Origin: Pachypanchax playfairii
Lineage: Eukaryota; Chordata; Actinopteri; Cyprinodontiformes; Aplocheilidae
Direction: 5' to 3'
Assembly: GCA_006937955.1 (NCBI GenBank)
Contig: SSNP01000037.1
Location: 3,507,648 to 3,571,647, forward strand
DNA: 64,000 nt
Made by a program: the position numbers and the translations under genes. The notes below the pieces were generated by a model. The model was not told where the DNA came from. It saw only the letters and a list, made by a program, of their open reading frames with translations, and searched no databases. The stretch's first letter is position 1, and every line of letters begins with the position of its first letter. Below are positions 1 to 13,800 of the stretch, in pieces.

Positions 1-160
1 GCGGACGGCGATCCAGGCGGTGGAGGACCGTCGCGGACGGCGACGTCCTCGGACCCAGGTTGAAGCGTTGGAGGAGCGTCGCGGACGGCGACGTCCTCGG
101 ACCCAGGAGGAGGCGCCGGCGGACAGCAGTCGGCGGGACCCTCGGGCGGACAGCAGTTGG
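1..160. repeat. CpG-rich tandem repeat
   Basis: A block around cgcggacggcgacgtcctcg recurs at 30-59 and 78-107 (about 48-bp spacing), with further ggcggacagcag(t/c)-type repeats after it. It is very GC-rich and extends beyond the window start. It could belong to a CpG island. Confidence 0.7.
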
Positions 161-162
161 CG

Positions 163-392
163 GGACCACATCAGGACCAGCATCAGGACTCTGTGAGGAA
201 CCACATCAGGACCAGCATCAGGACTCTGTGAGGAACCACATCGGAACCAGCATCAGGACTCTGTGAGGAACCACATCGGAACCAGCATCAGGACTCTGTG
301 AGGAACCACATCGGAACCAGCATCAGGACTCTGTGAGGAACCACATCGGAACCAGCATCAGGACTCTGTGAGGAACCAGCATCAGGACTCTG
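163..392. repeat. 35-bp minisatellite
   Basis: About six units containing gaaccacatcggaaccagca and tcaggactctgtga. Confidence 0.9.
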
Positions 393-1530
393 AACCTGGA
401 TTCTGATCTGAGTCAGTTTAAAGATGCTGAATCTCATGAACAAGTTTATTGTTCTTGTGATCAGAATAAAACTCTGAACAGTTTTACAGTTTTTCTTCAT
501 ATCGTCTAAAAATAAAAGAACTTCAGAGATTTTTTTCTACAAACAAACAATAAATTCCGTTAAATCCTCCAGATTTGGTTTCAGCTGTTAGAGTTTGTTG
601 TGAAACAGGAGTATTGTGTTCACGCGTCCTGCATAAATCTCAAACAGAACCTCAAACCAACCAGAAGAACATCAGAAAGTAAACACACACACATCAGAAC
701 TCAGCAGCAGTGTGATCGGACCGAGTGACTGGAAGCAGCATCAGCTGAGGAGTGATGGAGAAAACGAGTCCAGCTGGTGTGGAGGCTGAGCGACTGTGAC
801 CTGAAGACACAGACACAACGCACCGGACTGAACCAGAACCTACAAGGAATCTAAAAACCAGGAAAAATCCAGGAGTCTGAAAAGATCAAAGCAGAGAAAC
901 AGAAAAATAAAACAACTTCCTGTTAGCTTCTTCTTCTACACCTGCGCTCACGTATTACAAACTCCTTATAAAGATGCTGTTTCATGTTTCTCATTTCAAA
1001 ATGTTAGAGGAGTGAAAGTTCTAACAAAGTTCTTCAAACCTTCTGAAGGTTTTCAGATTTTTCTCAGTTTTTGTTCTGGTTCCTGAACATTTGCTGAGGA
1101 ACGTTAGTTTTGTTTAAGAAACATTCTCCGATACAGGAAACTGAGTCTTTATCCTCCACATGGTGCTGATAGACTTACAGACCCTGAGAACGCTGGAGGA
1201 GACCCCCTTCCAGCAGTCAGAGACCGGCCCGTCTGTCGTGTTAGTCAGAACATTTGTGGATCGGCTGTGAAATATCATTAATGAACTAAGACGTGTACAA
1301 AACAGGTGACCTGTCTATGAGGAGCTCAATGTGATGAGAAGCTGTGATGTGATCAGACGCGTCCACCTGCTGAGGTGATGCTTTCCTCTGCTTCTGACTG
1401 TTTGGGAGGTGGTTTGTGTTTCCTGCTGAGGTTTGGTGCTGATTCATTTACCACAGTTATATATTTTAGTTTGTGTTCTCAGAGTCGACATGCAGAACCA
1501 GGGTTCAGTTTTTAAACTCCACACTCACTG
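393..1530. other. no gene seen (upstream DNA)
   Basis: AT-rich sequence without conserved coding sequence. It may contain an unrecognised 5' non-coding exon of DOC2. Confidence 0.5.
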
Positions 1531-1920
1531 CTGTAAAAAAGTATTTGCCCCTTTATAGATTTCTCTGTTTCAGATATTCACTCTGTCCAGGTGAAGAACC
1601 GAACCTCTGAATGATACTGAGACCGTTAAATTCTTCAGGAATATTTAAACTTTTTAACTCTGGTTCTGGTTTAGTTTCTCTCATCATCTGATTCTCCTTC
1701 CTGTGCAGAACATTTAATAAAAGACAACCTGAATGCACCTGATAATTGAGACCATTACTGGAGGTCAGATGCTGAAGGCTGGTGGTGTTCATTAGGGTGC
1801 AATTACTTTTTTCTGGTTTGGAGAGTTAAATTTAATAATGGCCTCTTGTATTTACTTTTCACAGCTCTACATCTTTAATTAAGTCTCAGAAAACTCTGTT
1901 TTTTTTTCCAAACATTTTTC
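1531..1920. mobile_element. degenerate DNA-transposon remnant
   Basis: It begins with an agtatttgccccttta word and contains, towards the other end, gggtgcaattactttttt, which is related in inverted form (aaaagtaattgcaccc). Such paired words flank common fish DNA-transposon fragments. No intact open frame is present. Confidence 0.45.
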
Positions 1921-2900
1921 ATTGAATCTCTTGTTTCTACTTCCTGTAACAGTCAGACGTGTTTTTACACCCCTTGAACAGCTGCATCATGAGGTGACTC
2001 ACATCTGACCCTTCAGCAGCTCCTCTACCAGATGCTCTGCTACACCATGTTTGAAGGTGGAGGTTCATGACGTCAGAGTTTACCAGTAAACGTACTTTGA
2101 AAAGGTCAGCAGCAGGTCCTGAGGCTGAATCCTCAGCTGAGCTGTGGTTAGTGGAGAAAACAGGTCAGCTGGTCAGTTAACCGAACAGAATCTGGAATGG
2201 AGCTGCTGCAGGCAGTTAGCAGGTCACCGATCAGCAACCTGATCAGGTGATTGATCAGGTGAAACCAAACGCAGGGAGCTGAATTCAGACCAAATCAACA
2301 AGAGGAGCAACAAAGAAACAATGTGTTCAATAATAAAATGAGTTAAATCAGGACAGAAGCAGCTGATTTTACTCTGATATTTTACTGCTTATTGGGTCTG
2401 AAATCAAAGAGAAAAACTGTTAAACGTCAAAACATAAACAACATACAGTCATAACCAATTAAGAAAATCTTCATTAGGGATTGCCATAATGAATGGATGG
2501 TTGGTGACAGCTGCTGTGAATGTGATGAAAGGCTGAAAGAGTTAAATTAAAATGGGATTATGATGATTTCAGGGATTATTATAGGTGTGAATTTTAATGG
2601 ATTAACCCAAGTACACATGACAGTTCACATCACACGTATCACATCGGGGCTTGAGCTGCATTGACATGGTAACCCAAAAGTGAATGTAGATGTGATGGAA
2701 CATTTCTACTAACAAAACTGACTGATTTAATGTGTCATCACAGGTTGTTCTGTCTGTCCTGTTCTCTAAAAAGGTGCTTCTGATGGTGAATGGCGTTGCC
2801 ACAGTCATGGTTCTAAATCTGTGAGAGACTCGTGTCATGTGACCTGATGAAGATTGAAACAGTAACCTCCGGAAAACAATCAAGTCTTCACACTCTTTTG
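1921..2900. other. no gene seen (upstream DNA)
   Basis: No coding or structured feature recognised. Confidence 0.5.
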
Positions 2901-2908
2901 GAGTGTCC

Positions 2909-3150
2909 GCTCTCTCAGACGGGTCAGAACCCGGTCCATTCACCCAGACGGGTCAGAACCCAGTCCGCTCTCTCAGACGGGTCAGAACCCGGTCCATTCA
3001 CCCAGACGGGTCAGAACCCAGTCCGCTCTCTCAGACGGGTCAGAACCCGGTCCATTCACCCAGACGGGTCAGAACCCAGTCAGCTCTCTCAGACGGGTCA
3101 GAACCCAGTCAGCTCTCTCAGACGGGTCAGAACCCAGTCCGCTCTCCATC
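2909..3150. repeat. 27-bp minisatellite (cagacgggtcagaacc)
   Basis: About nine alternating units, ...ccggtccattcacc and ...cagtccgctctct. It is followed by a segment shared with 6093-6165. Confidence 0.9.
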
Positions 3151-3260
3151 GCTGCTGATTTCTTGGTTCTTCAGAACACAGAACCCAAATGGAGGAGCTG
3201 AGTGTTTGTTGGAACTAAGTCGAGTCTCTGAATCTCTGGAACAGAACATTTTTTACATAT

Positions 3261-3474
3261 GGATGGATGGATGGATGGATGGATGGATGGATGAGTGGAT
3301 GGATGGATGGATGGATGAGTGGATGGATGGATGGATGGATGGATGGATGGATGGATGGATGGATGGATGGATGGATGGACGGACGGATGGACGGATGGAC
3401 GGAAGGACGGACGGACGGTCGGACGGTCGGACGGACGGACGGTCGGACGGTCGGACGGTCGGAGGGAGGGAGGG
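3261..3474. repeat. (GGAT)n grading into (GGAC)n/(GGTC)n microsatellite
   Basis: A run of GGAT units with occasional GAGT, then GGAC and GGTC units, ending in GGGA. Period 4. Confidence 0.97.
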
Positions 3475-3479
3475 ATCCG

Positions 3480-4467
3480 ATCTGTGTCCAGTTTAGATCA
3501 CCTCGTTCTGTCTTATGACCTTCAAAGCGGTGCCTCTGGTTCTGATTTGTCTTTAGCTGCTGCTTTGGTTTGTCCATGGTGGGCGGGGCTTCTTGTCCCT
3601 TCTGGTGGCCCATGGCAGGTTTCTATGACCAGCAGCGGGTTCATGTCAGCAGAGATCAGCTGATGTGACAGCGATGAGTTGTTTGCTAACAGAAAGGCTC
3701 AGCTACAGTCTTTTTGACTTCCTCAGATGAGCTCAGGCAGAATTCCTCAGGCTGGTACTCGGGTCAGCACAGCGCTCACCTCAACGGATTAATCAATGTC
3801 AGTATCACCTCCTAGAAACACTCTTCATCCATCTCTACAGTGTGTTTGAAATTAAACTGTTACATTTGTTAAATAAGAGGCTTCAGTGTTAATAACAGAG
3901 CAGATTACTGCTGCAGCTGCAGCACAAGAAGACGGATTCAAACAAACCGCGTTGAGGAAAATGTGTAAGTGCTGTGTAATTAAACAGATGACAGAGTGAG
4001 AGCAGCAGCAGAGGACGACCCAACAACAACACCATGACATCATGTTTTCAAGAACTGGATCAGGTTTAGTAATCACTTCACAGGTTTTTAATCCTCTGGT
4101 GGTTTATTGTAGGATTGAAACCTTTGAGTCGCTGATTGAGTCGGATTTACAGACTCTGATCTTTAAACCAAACAAACTGAATCTTTTCTCATGTGCAACT
4201 CTGAAGCAATTTAACATGCATGATTAACATTTACATCCTGCCAATTATATGATGCTTTTATCAAGACTTATCAGATAAAACACAGTTCATAACATCTTCA
4301 TCTTTCATGGATGAATAATGATTAAATGTCACTAATAAACGTTTGATCTGGTTTTCCGGGTGTAAAACTGATGAAGGTTCAGACATGATTCTTTATTTCA
4401 GGTTAAAATATTGATGGAAGCTTAAACACAAACTTCAGACGTTAAAAACTTTTGTTTTTGTTTTCAG
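3480..4467. other. no gene seen; sequence before the first coding DOC2 exon
   Basis: It ends in the polypyrimidine tract and AG acceptor used by exon 1. No coding exon recognised. Confidence 0.5.
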
Positions 4468-4472
4468 ACTCT

Positions 4473-4848
4473 ATGACGGTTCAGAGAGGAAAGAAGCTCA
4501 GCATCTCCATCCAGGAACACATGGCCATAGATGTTTGTCCCGGCCCGATTAGACCCATTCGACAAATCTCCGCCTACTTCCCCCGCCTGTCCCCCACCTC
4601 CCCAACCCCCACATCCCCAAACTCCACCCTGTCCCCTAACCCCACCTCCTCCCCGGTGACCCTCAGCCCCCCGGTGACCCTCAGCCCCCCGGTGACCTTC
4701 AGCCCCCCGACAGCATCTGCGATGGGCGGGGCTCACCTCCTGTCACCTCTACGACACCACGGCAGGTGGAGTGGAGGCGGGTCCTTGTCTCAAAACAGCA
4801 GCATCGACACGTCTGTGGAGATCAACAGTGATGACAGTGATGACTGCA
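4473..4848 (+). CDS. doc2a: DOC2 coding exon 1 (N-terminus, Munc13-interacting segment)
   Basis: The exon begins in 5' UTR at 4468, after the acceptor ttttcag, and the start ATG is at 4473. I chose this start because it opens MTVQRGKKLS directly before the conserved ISIQEHMAIDVCPGPIRPI block, the Munc13-interacting domain of DOC2A/B. Residues 1-125 lie here. Residues 38-80 are Pro/Ser/Thr-rich and include three tandem VT(L/F)SPP units (62-79). The exon ends ...SDDSDDC plus one base, and the donor is a|gtgagc. Joining to exon 2 restores CTALGTLEF, the usual DOC2 sequence entering C2A. An AG acceptor just upstream means at least one non-coding 5' exon lies further left; I did not identify it. 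Confidence 0.93.
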
Positions 4849-7800
4849 GTGAGCCTCGCTGTTGGCATGTGTCTGTTTGTGCACGTCTGTTCCTCCGTGC
4901 ACGTCTGTTCCTCCGTGCACATCTGTTCCTCCGTGCAGGTCTGATCCTCCGTGCACATCTGTTCCTCCATGCACGTCTGATCCTCCGTGCACGTCTGTTC
5001 CTCCGTGCAGGTCTGATCCTCCGTGCACGTCTTTTCCTCCGTGCACGTCTGTTCCTCCGTGCAGGTCTGATCCTCCGTGCACATCTGTTCCTCCATGCAC
5101 GTCTGTTCCTCCATGCACGTCTGATCCTCCGTGCACGTCTGATCCTCCATGCACGTCTGATCCTCCGTGCACGTCTGTTCCTCCGTGCAGGTCTGATTCT
5201 CCGTGCACGTCTTTTCCTCCGTGCACGTCTGTTCCTCCGTGCACGTCTGTTCCTCCGTGCACGTCTGTATCTTTTGTTACTGACTGAGCTGAAACTTTTA
5301 GTTTGGATGAATGTGGAGTGTGAGTGGAGCCCGGATCATGATGCGACCTCCAACATGCTGAATGAGATCATGTCCATCAATGTGCTTTGATTGAGATGTT
5401 TCGTAGTAACTCTTCAGTGATGTGCACTTCAGGTCGGGCGTCCAAGTCTGAAACCCTGTATGTTGTTAACGGTTGTCAGACATTTTATTTCTTCACTTTA
5501 ACAGACTTCATCCGTTACAGAAGCTTTTTAAAAACAAATACTGTACAGACCAAAAGTTTGGACACACCTCCTCATTCAAGGAGAATGAGGAGGTGTGTCC
5601 AAACTTTTGGTCTGTACTGTATATTTAAAAATTTGGATTAATTATTAAATCACAGTTTCAGTTTTAAAACTGGAAGGTTTGAGGAGAAAATGCAGCAGCA
5701 GCATCACTAAAACAAGTCCAGTGATTTTAAGCTGCTGCAGCTTGAAGAACGTCTCAACTCAGAACATCTTCTTTACAAAAGGTTTTTCCCAAAAGGAAAC
5801 TGGACTTTATTATTATTGAATCTCCATAAATTCACATCTTTATGTTTAAATAACAGTAATGATCCAGATGTGTGAAACACCAAACATCTGGATCAGATGC
5901 AACAGATACAGTTGAAAGATCTGCTACTAAAACTCAGCAGTGAACCCGGTCAGCTCTCTCACACTGAGTCGGTCCACTCTCCATCGCTGCTTCAGTGGAA
6001 TTAAATAGTGACGTCAGTGTTTTTCTGATTCACCTCTGAATATAAGATAAATTCTTTTTATGAGCTTGTGTTTGTTTTTCAGTCTCTGGTTGATGATTTC
6101 TTGGTTCTTCAGAACACAGAACCCAAATGGAGGAGCTGAGTCTGACTCTCTGGAGCAGAATGTGAGTTTCTTCTGTGAGAACACGTGATCTCTGCAGAGG
6201 TTTCAGCGCTGCAGACTGTCAAAGCGAAGCACCGAGTGTATTTTAAATGTTTCTGATCGTCGGTGCTTCGGGCTGCTGGAACTCAGGGAAGGTGGGTGGA
6301 AGCAGAACCAGTTGAATAAATAAAAAACCTGCAGTGTTTGTGTTTGAAGGGGTTTGAGTTTTGTTCAAAAATCTGCAGAGCAACTGCAGCTCTGACGGGG
6401 TTTAGTCAGAAAATCCTCCCTGAACGATCTGCGTGTTTCTCTCTGGTCCGGAAATATTCAGCTCTGGTTCTGAAACGGAACAATTCCACTTCAAATCCAG
6501 TTACATCCGGTCCAGTTGGACCTGAGAACATGGTTCTACACGTGAGTTTGATTTGTAAAGATTTCTAAAAAAACAAAACAAAACTTTGGATTAATGAAAC
6601 TGAACTCCTCACATTACAGATAACATGTATTGATGAGGCGTTCAGGGTAATCAATCACGATTTATTGGTTAAATTAATATTTTTAGAGACAAAACTTTAA
6701 GTCAGTTTCAGTCACAGAGATAAAAAAGGACAAGTTCCTCCAGCTACTTCCAGATTCTCCTCAGGGAGGTGAAAGGAGGAATTATTTAGAGAGCAGCACC
6801 CCCCTCCCGCCCCCCATATAAGCATCTCGCCTCCAGACCTAAACAGAGTCTCATCAGACTCGTGTTGTGGGTTCGACCTGTCATGTTGCATCTCTTCACT
6901 CGTCTCATGTCTATCTGCTCGTTTTGACTCGTCGTACCTTTTCATGCTTTCAGGTTGTGACTCTGGAGTTTAGATGGTTTGCAGCAGCAGGTTGTAGATC
7001 TGAGATACTTTGGACTTTTCACTGGGAGACTTCGGGTCTCTCTGACAGCGAGTGTGACTCGGACCTGACTGGTCTGAGACTTGTTTCCTTTGCAGAGTTT
7101 CAGATGTTTCTAGCAGCAGTTTGCAGCTCCCTGTTGGGTAATCGTGTTTATTTGAGACCTGATGCCTGAAATAAGTTCCTAATCCATGTGAATCATAAAG
7201 ACTGTATGAGTGGTGTTATATAAGAAACCTGGTAGAACGCTGTTTGATGACTGTGTGTGGGTTTGGGTTTGCATGGTTGTAACAGCCCACAAGAACATGT
7301 TTGTTCTGGTTTCAGGAGGATTTTCTGTGTTGATGTGACGTGTTGGGATTCATGTGACAGGTGCTGCATCCTATGAATGCTTCTTGTGCTTGGGTCCTCC
7401 CCCTTCTGTCTTCTTCTGCTGCAGTTTGCTTCCTGCCTCCGGTGTGACGGCTGAACTCATGCTGGTTTCATACGTTATGATAATCGGTTCTTTTGTCTCT
7501 GGTTTTCCTCCAGCTGCTCTGGGAACGCTGGAGTTTGAGCTCAGATACAATCAGAGCTCCAGTGAGCTGCACTGCACCGTGATCCGGGCCAAGGTGAGGA
7601 TCCTCATTTCATTCCCTGTCAGCTTCACCTGTGCAAACACCTGAGCATCATGTCAAACTTTAAACCTGAAACAAACCAGAGTTTTTAGAGTCTGGGCTCT
7701 GGTTCGGGGCTTTTCAACGTTCTTTTTATAGAACTGAACTTGGATCAAACTGAGAATAAGAGTTTGAAATGGGAATCAGACAGAACTCAGGTCCATCACA

Positions 7801-10800
7801 CTGACACACATGGTAACATGTAATATCATATACAGAAGTGTCACATGTGTCTAGATTTAAAACTAAAAACTCAAATCAAATTTAAATTATTACAACAAAT
7901 GATCCAAAATGTTCCTCTAGCCCTGCAGGGTTCCAGGTTGGTGCTTTTAATTGTTTTATTCTCAATAATTTATAAAAATGTCGTGTTTACTTCATCAGTT
8001 TGAGCATTTGATGAGATCTGATCTGAACTGTCATCATGCGGTGACTCTGAAAGGATTACGTAACTAGACAGAATGTTTAATGTTATTAAGTGTTAAAGTT
8101 TTTCAATATGTGGAACCACGTGTAACTGAGTGAGCAGGAATGGATCCTGACCGGGTCTGAGATCAGTCTGAGTGGAGGATCCAGGATGTCCAGACGATCC
8201 AGTTTGAAATCAAAGATGTGAGAGAATCACTGAACTGATTAAAAATCAAAGACTGAGGAGACGTTCAGAGTTCAGACGAAACATTTCCAGTGTGTAAAGA
8301 ACATGAGAGCAAGTAGCTGAGATCTCTGGTCCTTCAGACATCAAGAACCATCAACACATGATGAGTTTGTACTGATGAACACCTTGAGATGTGTTTACAG
8401 GTAGAACAGGAGCCTGAAGCCTTCATCACTTGTCTAAACAAAGTGTTGCAGGGAAACATTACAGAGCAGGAAGTGTTTCTGTCTCTCCTCACAGGTAGAA
8501 TCACCTCATTAAGACGTCACCTTCATTCAATAGAAGACCAGCGTAGCTTTTATAAGGGACGTGATAAACCTGAGAAAGCAGCAGAGCTTCTGTGTGTTTG
8601 TATCCATGTGCTGTTCTGTGGGGGTCAGCGGTATCTTTGACCCGTTAACACACAGTCCCAGTGCAGGTGCTAGCGTTAGAGAGTGAGACAGGAAGCAGCG
8701 CTGCCTCAGGCCGCTGCAGAAGACCAGAGTTTAGTGTGAAGAGCAGGTGGAAAAAAAAATCCTTGAAACTTCTTCTCATGTGTGATGCCTTCAGGAGAGT
8801 TCCATGCAGTTTCATCTACTGTGTGTTAGTTAGTCCCCAAGGCTGGTTTCATGATCTGATGATCCAAAAACAGTCCAGTTCGGTTAACAATCCTCTACTG
8901 TCCAATCTGTAAACAGGTCAGGTACCTCTATGACTGTGGATGAATGAAAAATCCAACTTACAGATCGGATGAAGAGAAAAGCAGAACCGTGGTCCAGGAA
9001 CAGAAGCGAAATTGAAATCCAGACAGTCCAGGTAGACGATGGTAGACAGGTGGAGTCAAAACCTATAAAAGGTTGTTCTGGGCTGTGATCCAGGCAGAAT
9101 GATGAGACAACACACCAGTCTAGCAGTGACCAGCAGTCAGGCCACATGGAAACTATGAGCTGATTACGAGGAACAGGAAGTGGCTTAGAACTACAAAGAA
9201 AAACTGCTAAAATGGCCGAACAGACCTGAGTCGTACCCGTGGTTCTATAACACTGTACATGCAGCAGGAAGGAATACTCATGACTGAAGGTCAGACTGAG
9301 ACAGTTTTACACATGATGGATGAATAAATAATGATGTTTTCTCTGAATACAGCTGGAGGTCTGCTGGGTTCTCCTATAAACACCACAAGGTGACCTTGTA
9401 CATCCAGATGTAGCAGCATTTGAATGACCGCCCTCATTTCATGAATGAGTTTAAAGTAAACAAGACGTTTCCGTGACACTCAGCGACGTTACAGGCAGGT
9501 TTTCATCTTCATGTTTGAACAGAAGCAGATTTTTATTCTATAATTTCATTTTGTTTGTTTTCACCAGCAGAATTCAGGGATTTAATTCTGTCTTCTAATA
9601 TTTCTGATCCCATTTTAACTGCAAGAGAAAAATCTGATGTGTGTCTGTTTGAGCTTCACCTGGACCCGTCGCAGTCCTCCTTTTGATCTGCTGCTGTTGT
9701 TATTCCAGCAGCCATCAAACTGGATCACAAAGAGGAGCAACATCAGAGTAAATCACACTAAGTCGAGTTGAGATTGTTTCATTTTCTTTGGAATGGGAGA
9801 TAATTTGATCTCCTGCCGTCACTGAGCGCTCTGTTAATTTCCTCAGGTCGTTTGGGTTTCTTTGCTGTTTGAGGATCTTCTGAAATGTCAGTGGTTTNCT
9901 GGACCCGTCGCAGTCCTCCTTTTGATCTGGTGCTGTTGTTATTCCAGCAGCCATCAAACTGGATCACAAGGAGGAGCAACATCAGAGTAAATCACACTAA
10001 GTCGAGTTGAGATTGTTTCATTTTCTTTGGAATGGGAGATAATTTGATCTCCTGCCGTCACTGAGCGCTCTGTTAATTTCCTCAGGTCGTTTGGGTTTCT
10101 TTGCTGTTTGAGGATCTTCTGAAATGTCAGTGGTTTCTGCCTCAGGCAGCGACTACAGAAGAAATCCAGTTTCAGATGAACTCAGAGGGTCCTGCTGTGT
10201 GAGGAGTTTCACTTTCTACAGAGGAATGCTGAGATTTCATCAGCATTAACAATCAGAGGAAAAACCTGTAAAAGCTTCACAGCTGTTAGAATAAAACCAC
10301 TAATATGGATTTGTGTTCTGACAACAAAAGAACAGAACGGATGTTGATGTGTAAACAATCTTCACTAACTAACTAACTGAAAGAATCAAAGAAACGTTGT
10401 AGAGTTTGAGCTGAAACATTAAAGATCTTGATCCTAATGCAGGCATGCAGCCAGAACAGTCCTGGCCAGGGTCTGAACCCAGGACCTTCATGCTGGGAGG
10501 CAGCAGTACTGCAGGGAATTCTATCATTTAATCCTAACCTGAAACCAGGTTTCTAAATGTTTCAGGTTTTACTGGAGTTGATTAAAGATGTGTGAAGAAT
10601 CTTGGTGCCCGTTCAGTGGAGTCTTCATCCCAGTGGAGTTATCCTCCCAGTGGAGTCTTCATCCCAGTGGAGTTATCCTCCCAGTGGAGTCTTCATCCNA
10701 CAGTCCTGGCCAGGGTCTGAACCCAGGACCTTCATGCTGGGAGGCAGCAGTACTGCAGGGAATTCTATCATTTAATCCTAACCTGAAACCAGGTTTCTAA

Positions 10801-13800
10801 ATGTTTCAGGTTTTACTGGAGTTGATTAAAGATGTGTGAAGAATCTTGGTGCCCGTTCAGTGGAGTCTTCATCCCAGTGGAGTTATCCTCCCAGTGGAGT
10901 CTTCATCCCTGTAAACCCAGTGGTATCGATCACGTCTGTCAGATTTAATGTTAGATTGGACTCCAGGCCCCACTGAAAGGTTGCGGCCTTGTCGGTCTCA
11001 TTAAATGCACGTGTGTGGAGAGGGGGCTGTTGGCCCAAATGTCAAAGCTGTTGAGGGGATTTAGGATCATTTTCTTTTGATAATCAGCTCTTATTGATGA
11101 GATCAAGTGCTTCGAGTGTTCAGTCTGCAGATAGAATCCTCCTCACTGGCATCTCAGTAAGTTTTACACATCATTTGGTGTAAGAACAGGAATTTAAACC
11201 AAAAACACGCCAGTCAGAAATGTATCTTTTAATTTTAAGGTAATAGACAGGATTTTAATGGAAAGCGATCCGATCTGCTGCCTTCACAAACTGATAACGC
11301 CTGAAGACTGTTTCATAGACCAGGATCAACAGGTCCAGGTCTTCAAACTCAGAAAAGCCGACTAGACTAGACTAAACTTGCAGCATGACGTTGGTCATTC
11401 TGCACTCACAATGTGGGTGTGAGAGAGAGAGACAGAGAGACAATGTGTGTGTTGGATCATGTCATCTATGAGCTTAAACTGGTTCTGTTGACACACAGGC
11501 CACACCCATGTCTTTCAAGTCGAGCATGAGACCATTTTTTTCCCTGAAGATTCAGATTTAAATGTTAATTTTAATCATTTTACTCTGATTCTTTAATGAA
11601 ATATAATTTTTATTGATTTACTTTAAGATGACATTAGATGTAAGACATTAAGTGTCAGAAGGAATGTGTCCAAGATTCAACGCTGTGCAGCAAAAGTTCA
11701 AAACATCTGTTTTATTCTGACAGAGCTACTTTTATAGACATTCATCTCTGACCTGGAAACAGAACCTGCTCCAGAGTTCAGTGGGTTCACAGCATCTAGT
11801 ACCATTTACGGCATCTGTTACGATGGAGACAGAGGCAGTCCTCAGCATCTGTTGCCATGGAGACAGATGAAATAAGTTTTACAGCATCTGTTACGATGGA
11901 GACAGAGGCAGTCCACAGCTTCTGTTACCATGGAGACAGAGGCAGGATGGTCCTCGGCATCTGTTACCATGGAGACAGATGAAATAAGTTTTACAGCATC
12001 TGTTACCATGGAGACAGAGGCTGGATAGTTCTCAGCATCCATTACCATGGAGATAGAGGCAGGATGGTTCTCAGCATCTGTTACCATGGAGATACATGAA
12101 GGAAGCTTTTCAACAAAACCATTAACCCCAAACTTGAAAAGCTGAAGTATAAAATATGAACCCTCTTCCCTTGAACATTCTGATCTTTACATCATTATTT
12201 TTTATATAAACTGTTAACAGGTGAGATCTGCCAGGAGTCACACCTGCTCTCATAATGTTTCTTACACCAGGTGTTTGTGTGTGCAGGGTTTGAAACCAAT
12301 GGACTTCAACGGGTTAGCTGACCCTTATGTTAAACTGCACCTGCTGCCGGGAGCCAGTAAGGTGAGACATTTGGATCAATCCCAACTTCTCCAGTCAACA
12401 TTCAGCTTGTTTCTCACTCACTTTGCTGAAGTTCTTCATTTTCCTGTGTGAGATGCAGGAAGTTCATCTGTAAAGAAAAAAAGTTATTTAAATAGTTGCA
12501 GAGTTGCACATCTGGAACTCGTCTCAAATACTTCTCAATGTTTCTGTGAGACACAAATAAGATATTTGTGATTAAACTATGATGGAGACAAAAGTGAGAA
12601 AACAGTGAATAAATAAACATGATGCAGTTTCATAGGCACCAATTAAGCTTGAAGATCTGTTTAATAATAATTTGCAGTGAGATTTGAACTTTAACTCAGG
12701 ATTCACCCAGATCAAAAGGAGACCTTACATCCACTCACCTTGAAATTTGCTATGCCCCGCCCATTTGTTGATAAAAATACAACCCCTTTGTTTAAAAGGT
12801 ATTCGTGTCAGTTTGGTGATGAGTTTATGGACAGTTTATATATTACCTGCTCTGCTCACCTCAAAAAATACAGATTAGTTTTTGGAGAACTATTAAAAAA
12901 AAAAACACTTGTGAACCAACTAATTTATTAACTTAAAGTCAGAATAATCTGAATAAATCCTGTTTTAACAATTTTGGAGAGTTTAAAGGTGGTATATGGA
13001 ACATTTTCATTAAAAGCTATATTTATAACAAAATAATGCCTCCACGGGGTGTTTAGAGNNNNNNNNNNNNNNNNNNNNNNNNNNNNNNNNNNNNNNNNNN
13101 NNNNNNNNNNNNNNNNNNNNNNNNNNNNNNNNNNNNNNNNNNNNNNNNNNNNNNNNNNNNNNNNNNNNNNNNNNNNNNNNNNNNNNNNNNNNNNNNNNNN
13201 NNNNNNNNNNNNNNNNNNNNNNNNNNNNNNNNNNNNNNNNNNNNNNNNNNNNNNNNNNNNNNNNNNNNNNNNNNNNNNNNNNNNNNNNNNNNNNNNNNNN
13301 NNNNNNNNNNNNNNNNNNNNNNNNNNNNNNTGTGGTGATTATATTCCTTATTTACTTGCCATAGTTGATTCCTCTGGGGTTTCCCATGTGACGAGAAAGT
13401 TCTGTGTGGAAACGTTTTTATTAGCAGCTATTAGCAGCTAGCTAACACGTAGCTATATGTTGGTGAAGTGGAGGAGCTTCAGGCCACTTGTTTGACTGGA
13501 AGACACACCACGGAGAATTTTATTCCTTTTTTTATTTTATTGGATAAGTGGTGCGTGCAGGATGGTGTGTGAGGATCTTAAGAGGGACTGCAGGAAGTTT
13601 TGGAGCCACAGTGCAACTATGAACTCTTTACCACGGACTGAATCGATGACTGAGCTACAAACAGGTAGGAGCTGCTTTTATCAGAGTCAGTGTGTGATCA
13701 GCTGGACTGGAGAACATGATTAGTGAACTGAACTCATGATATTTATATATTATATAATATTCGGCCTGAGCATCGGAGCGGGGGGATAAACGAGCCTGGC

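Larger units (their letters stand above)
7594..12286. other. DOC2 intron 2
   Basis: A 4.7-kb intron. Apart from the duplications at 9660-10908, the SINE piece and the minisatellite at 11791-12093, nothing is recognised. Confidence 0.7.

Noticed and set aside
4862..5287. Cys/Pro-rich frame (PPCTSVPPCTSV) and its reverse-strand partners
   Set aside because: 18-bp minisatellite in intron 1, open in several frames, no protein homology.
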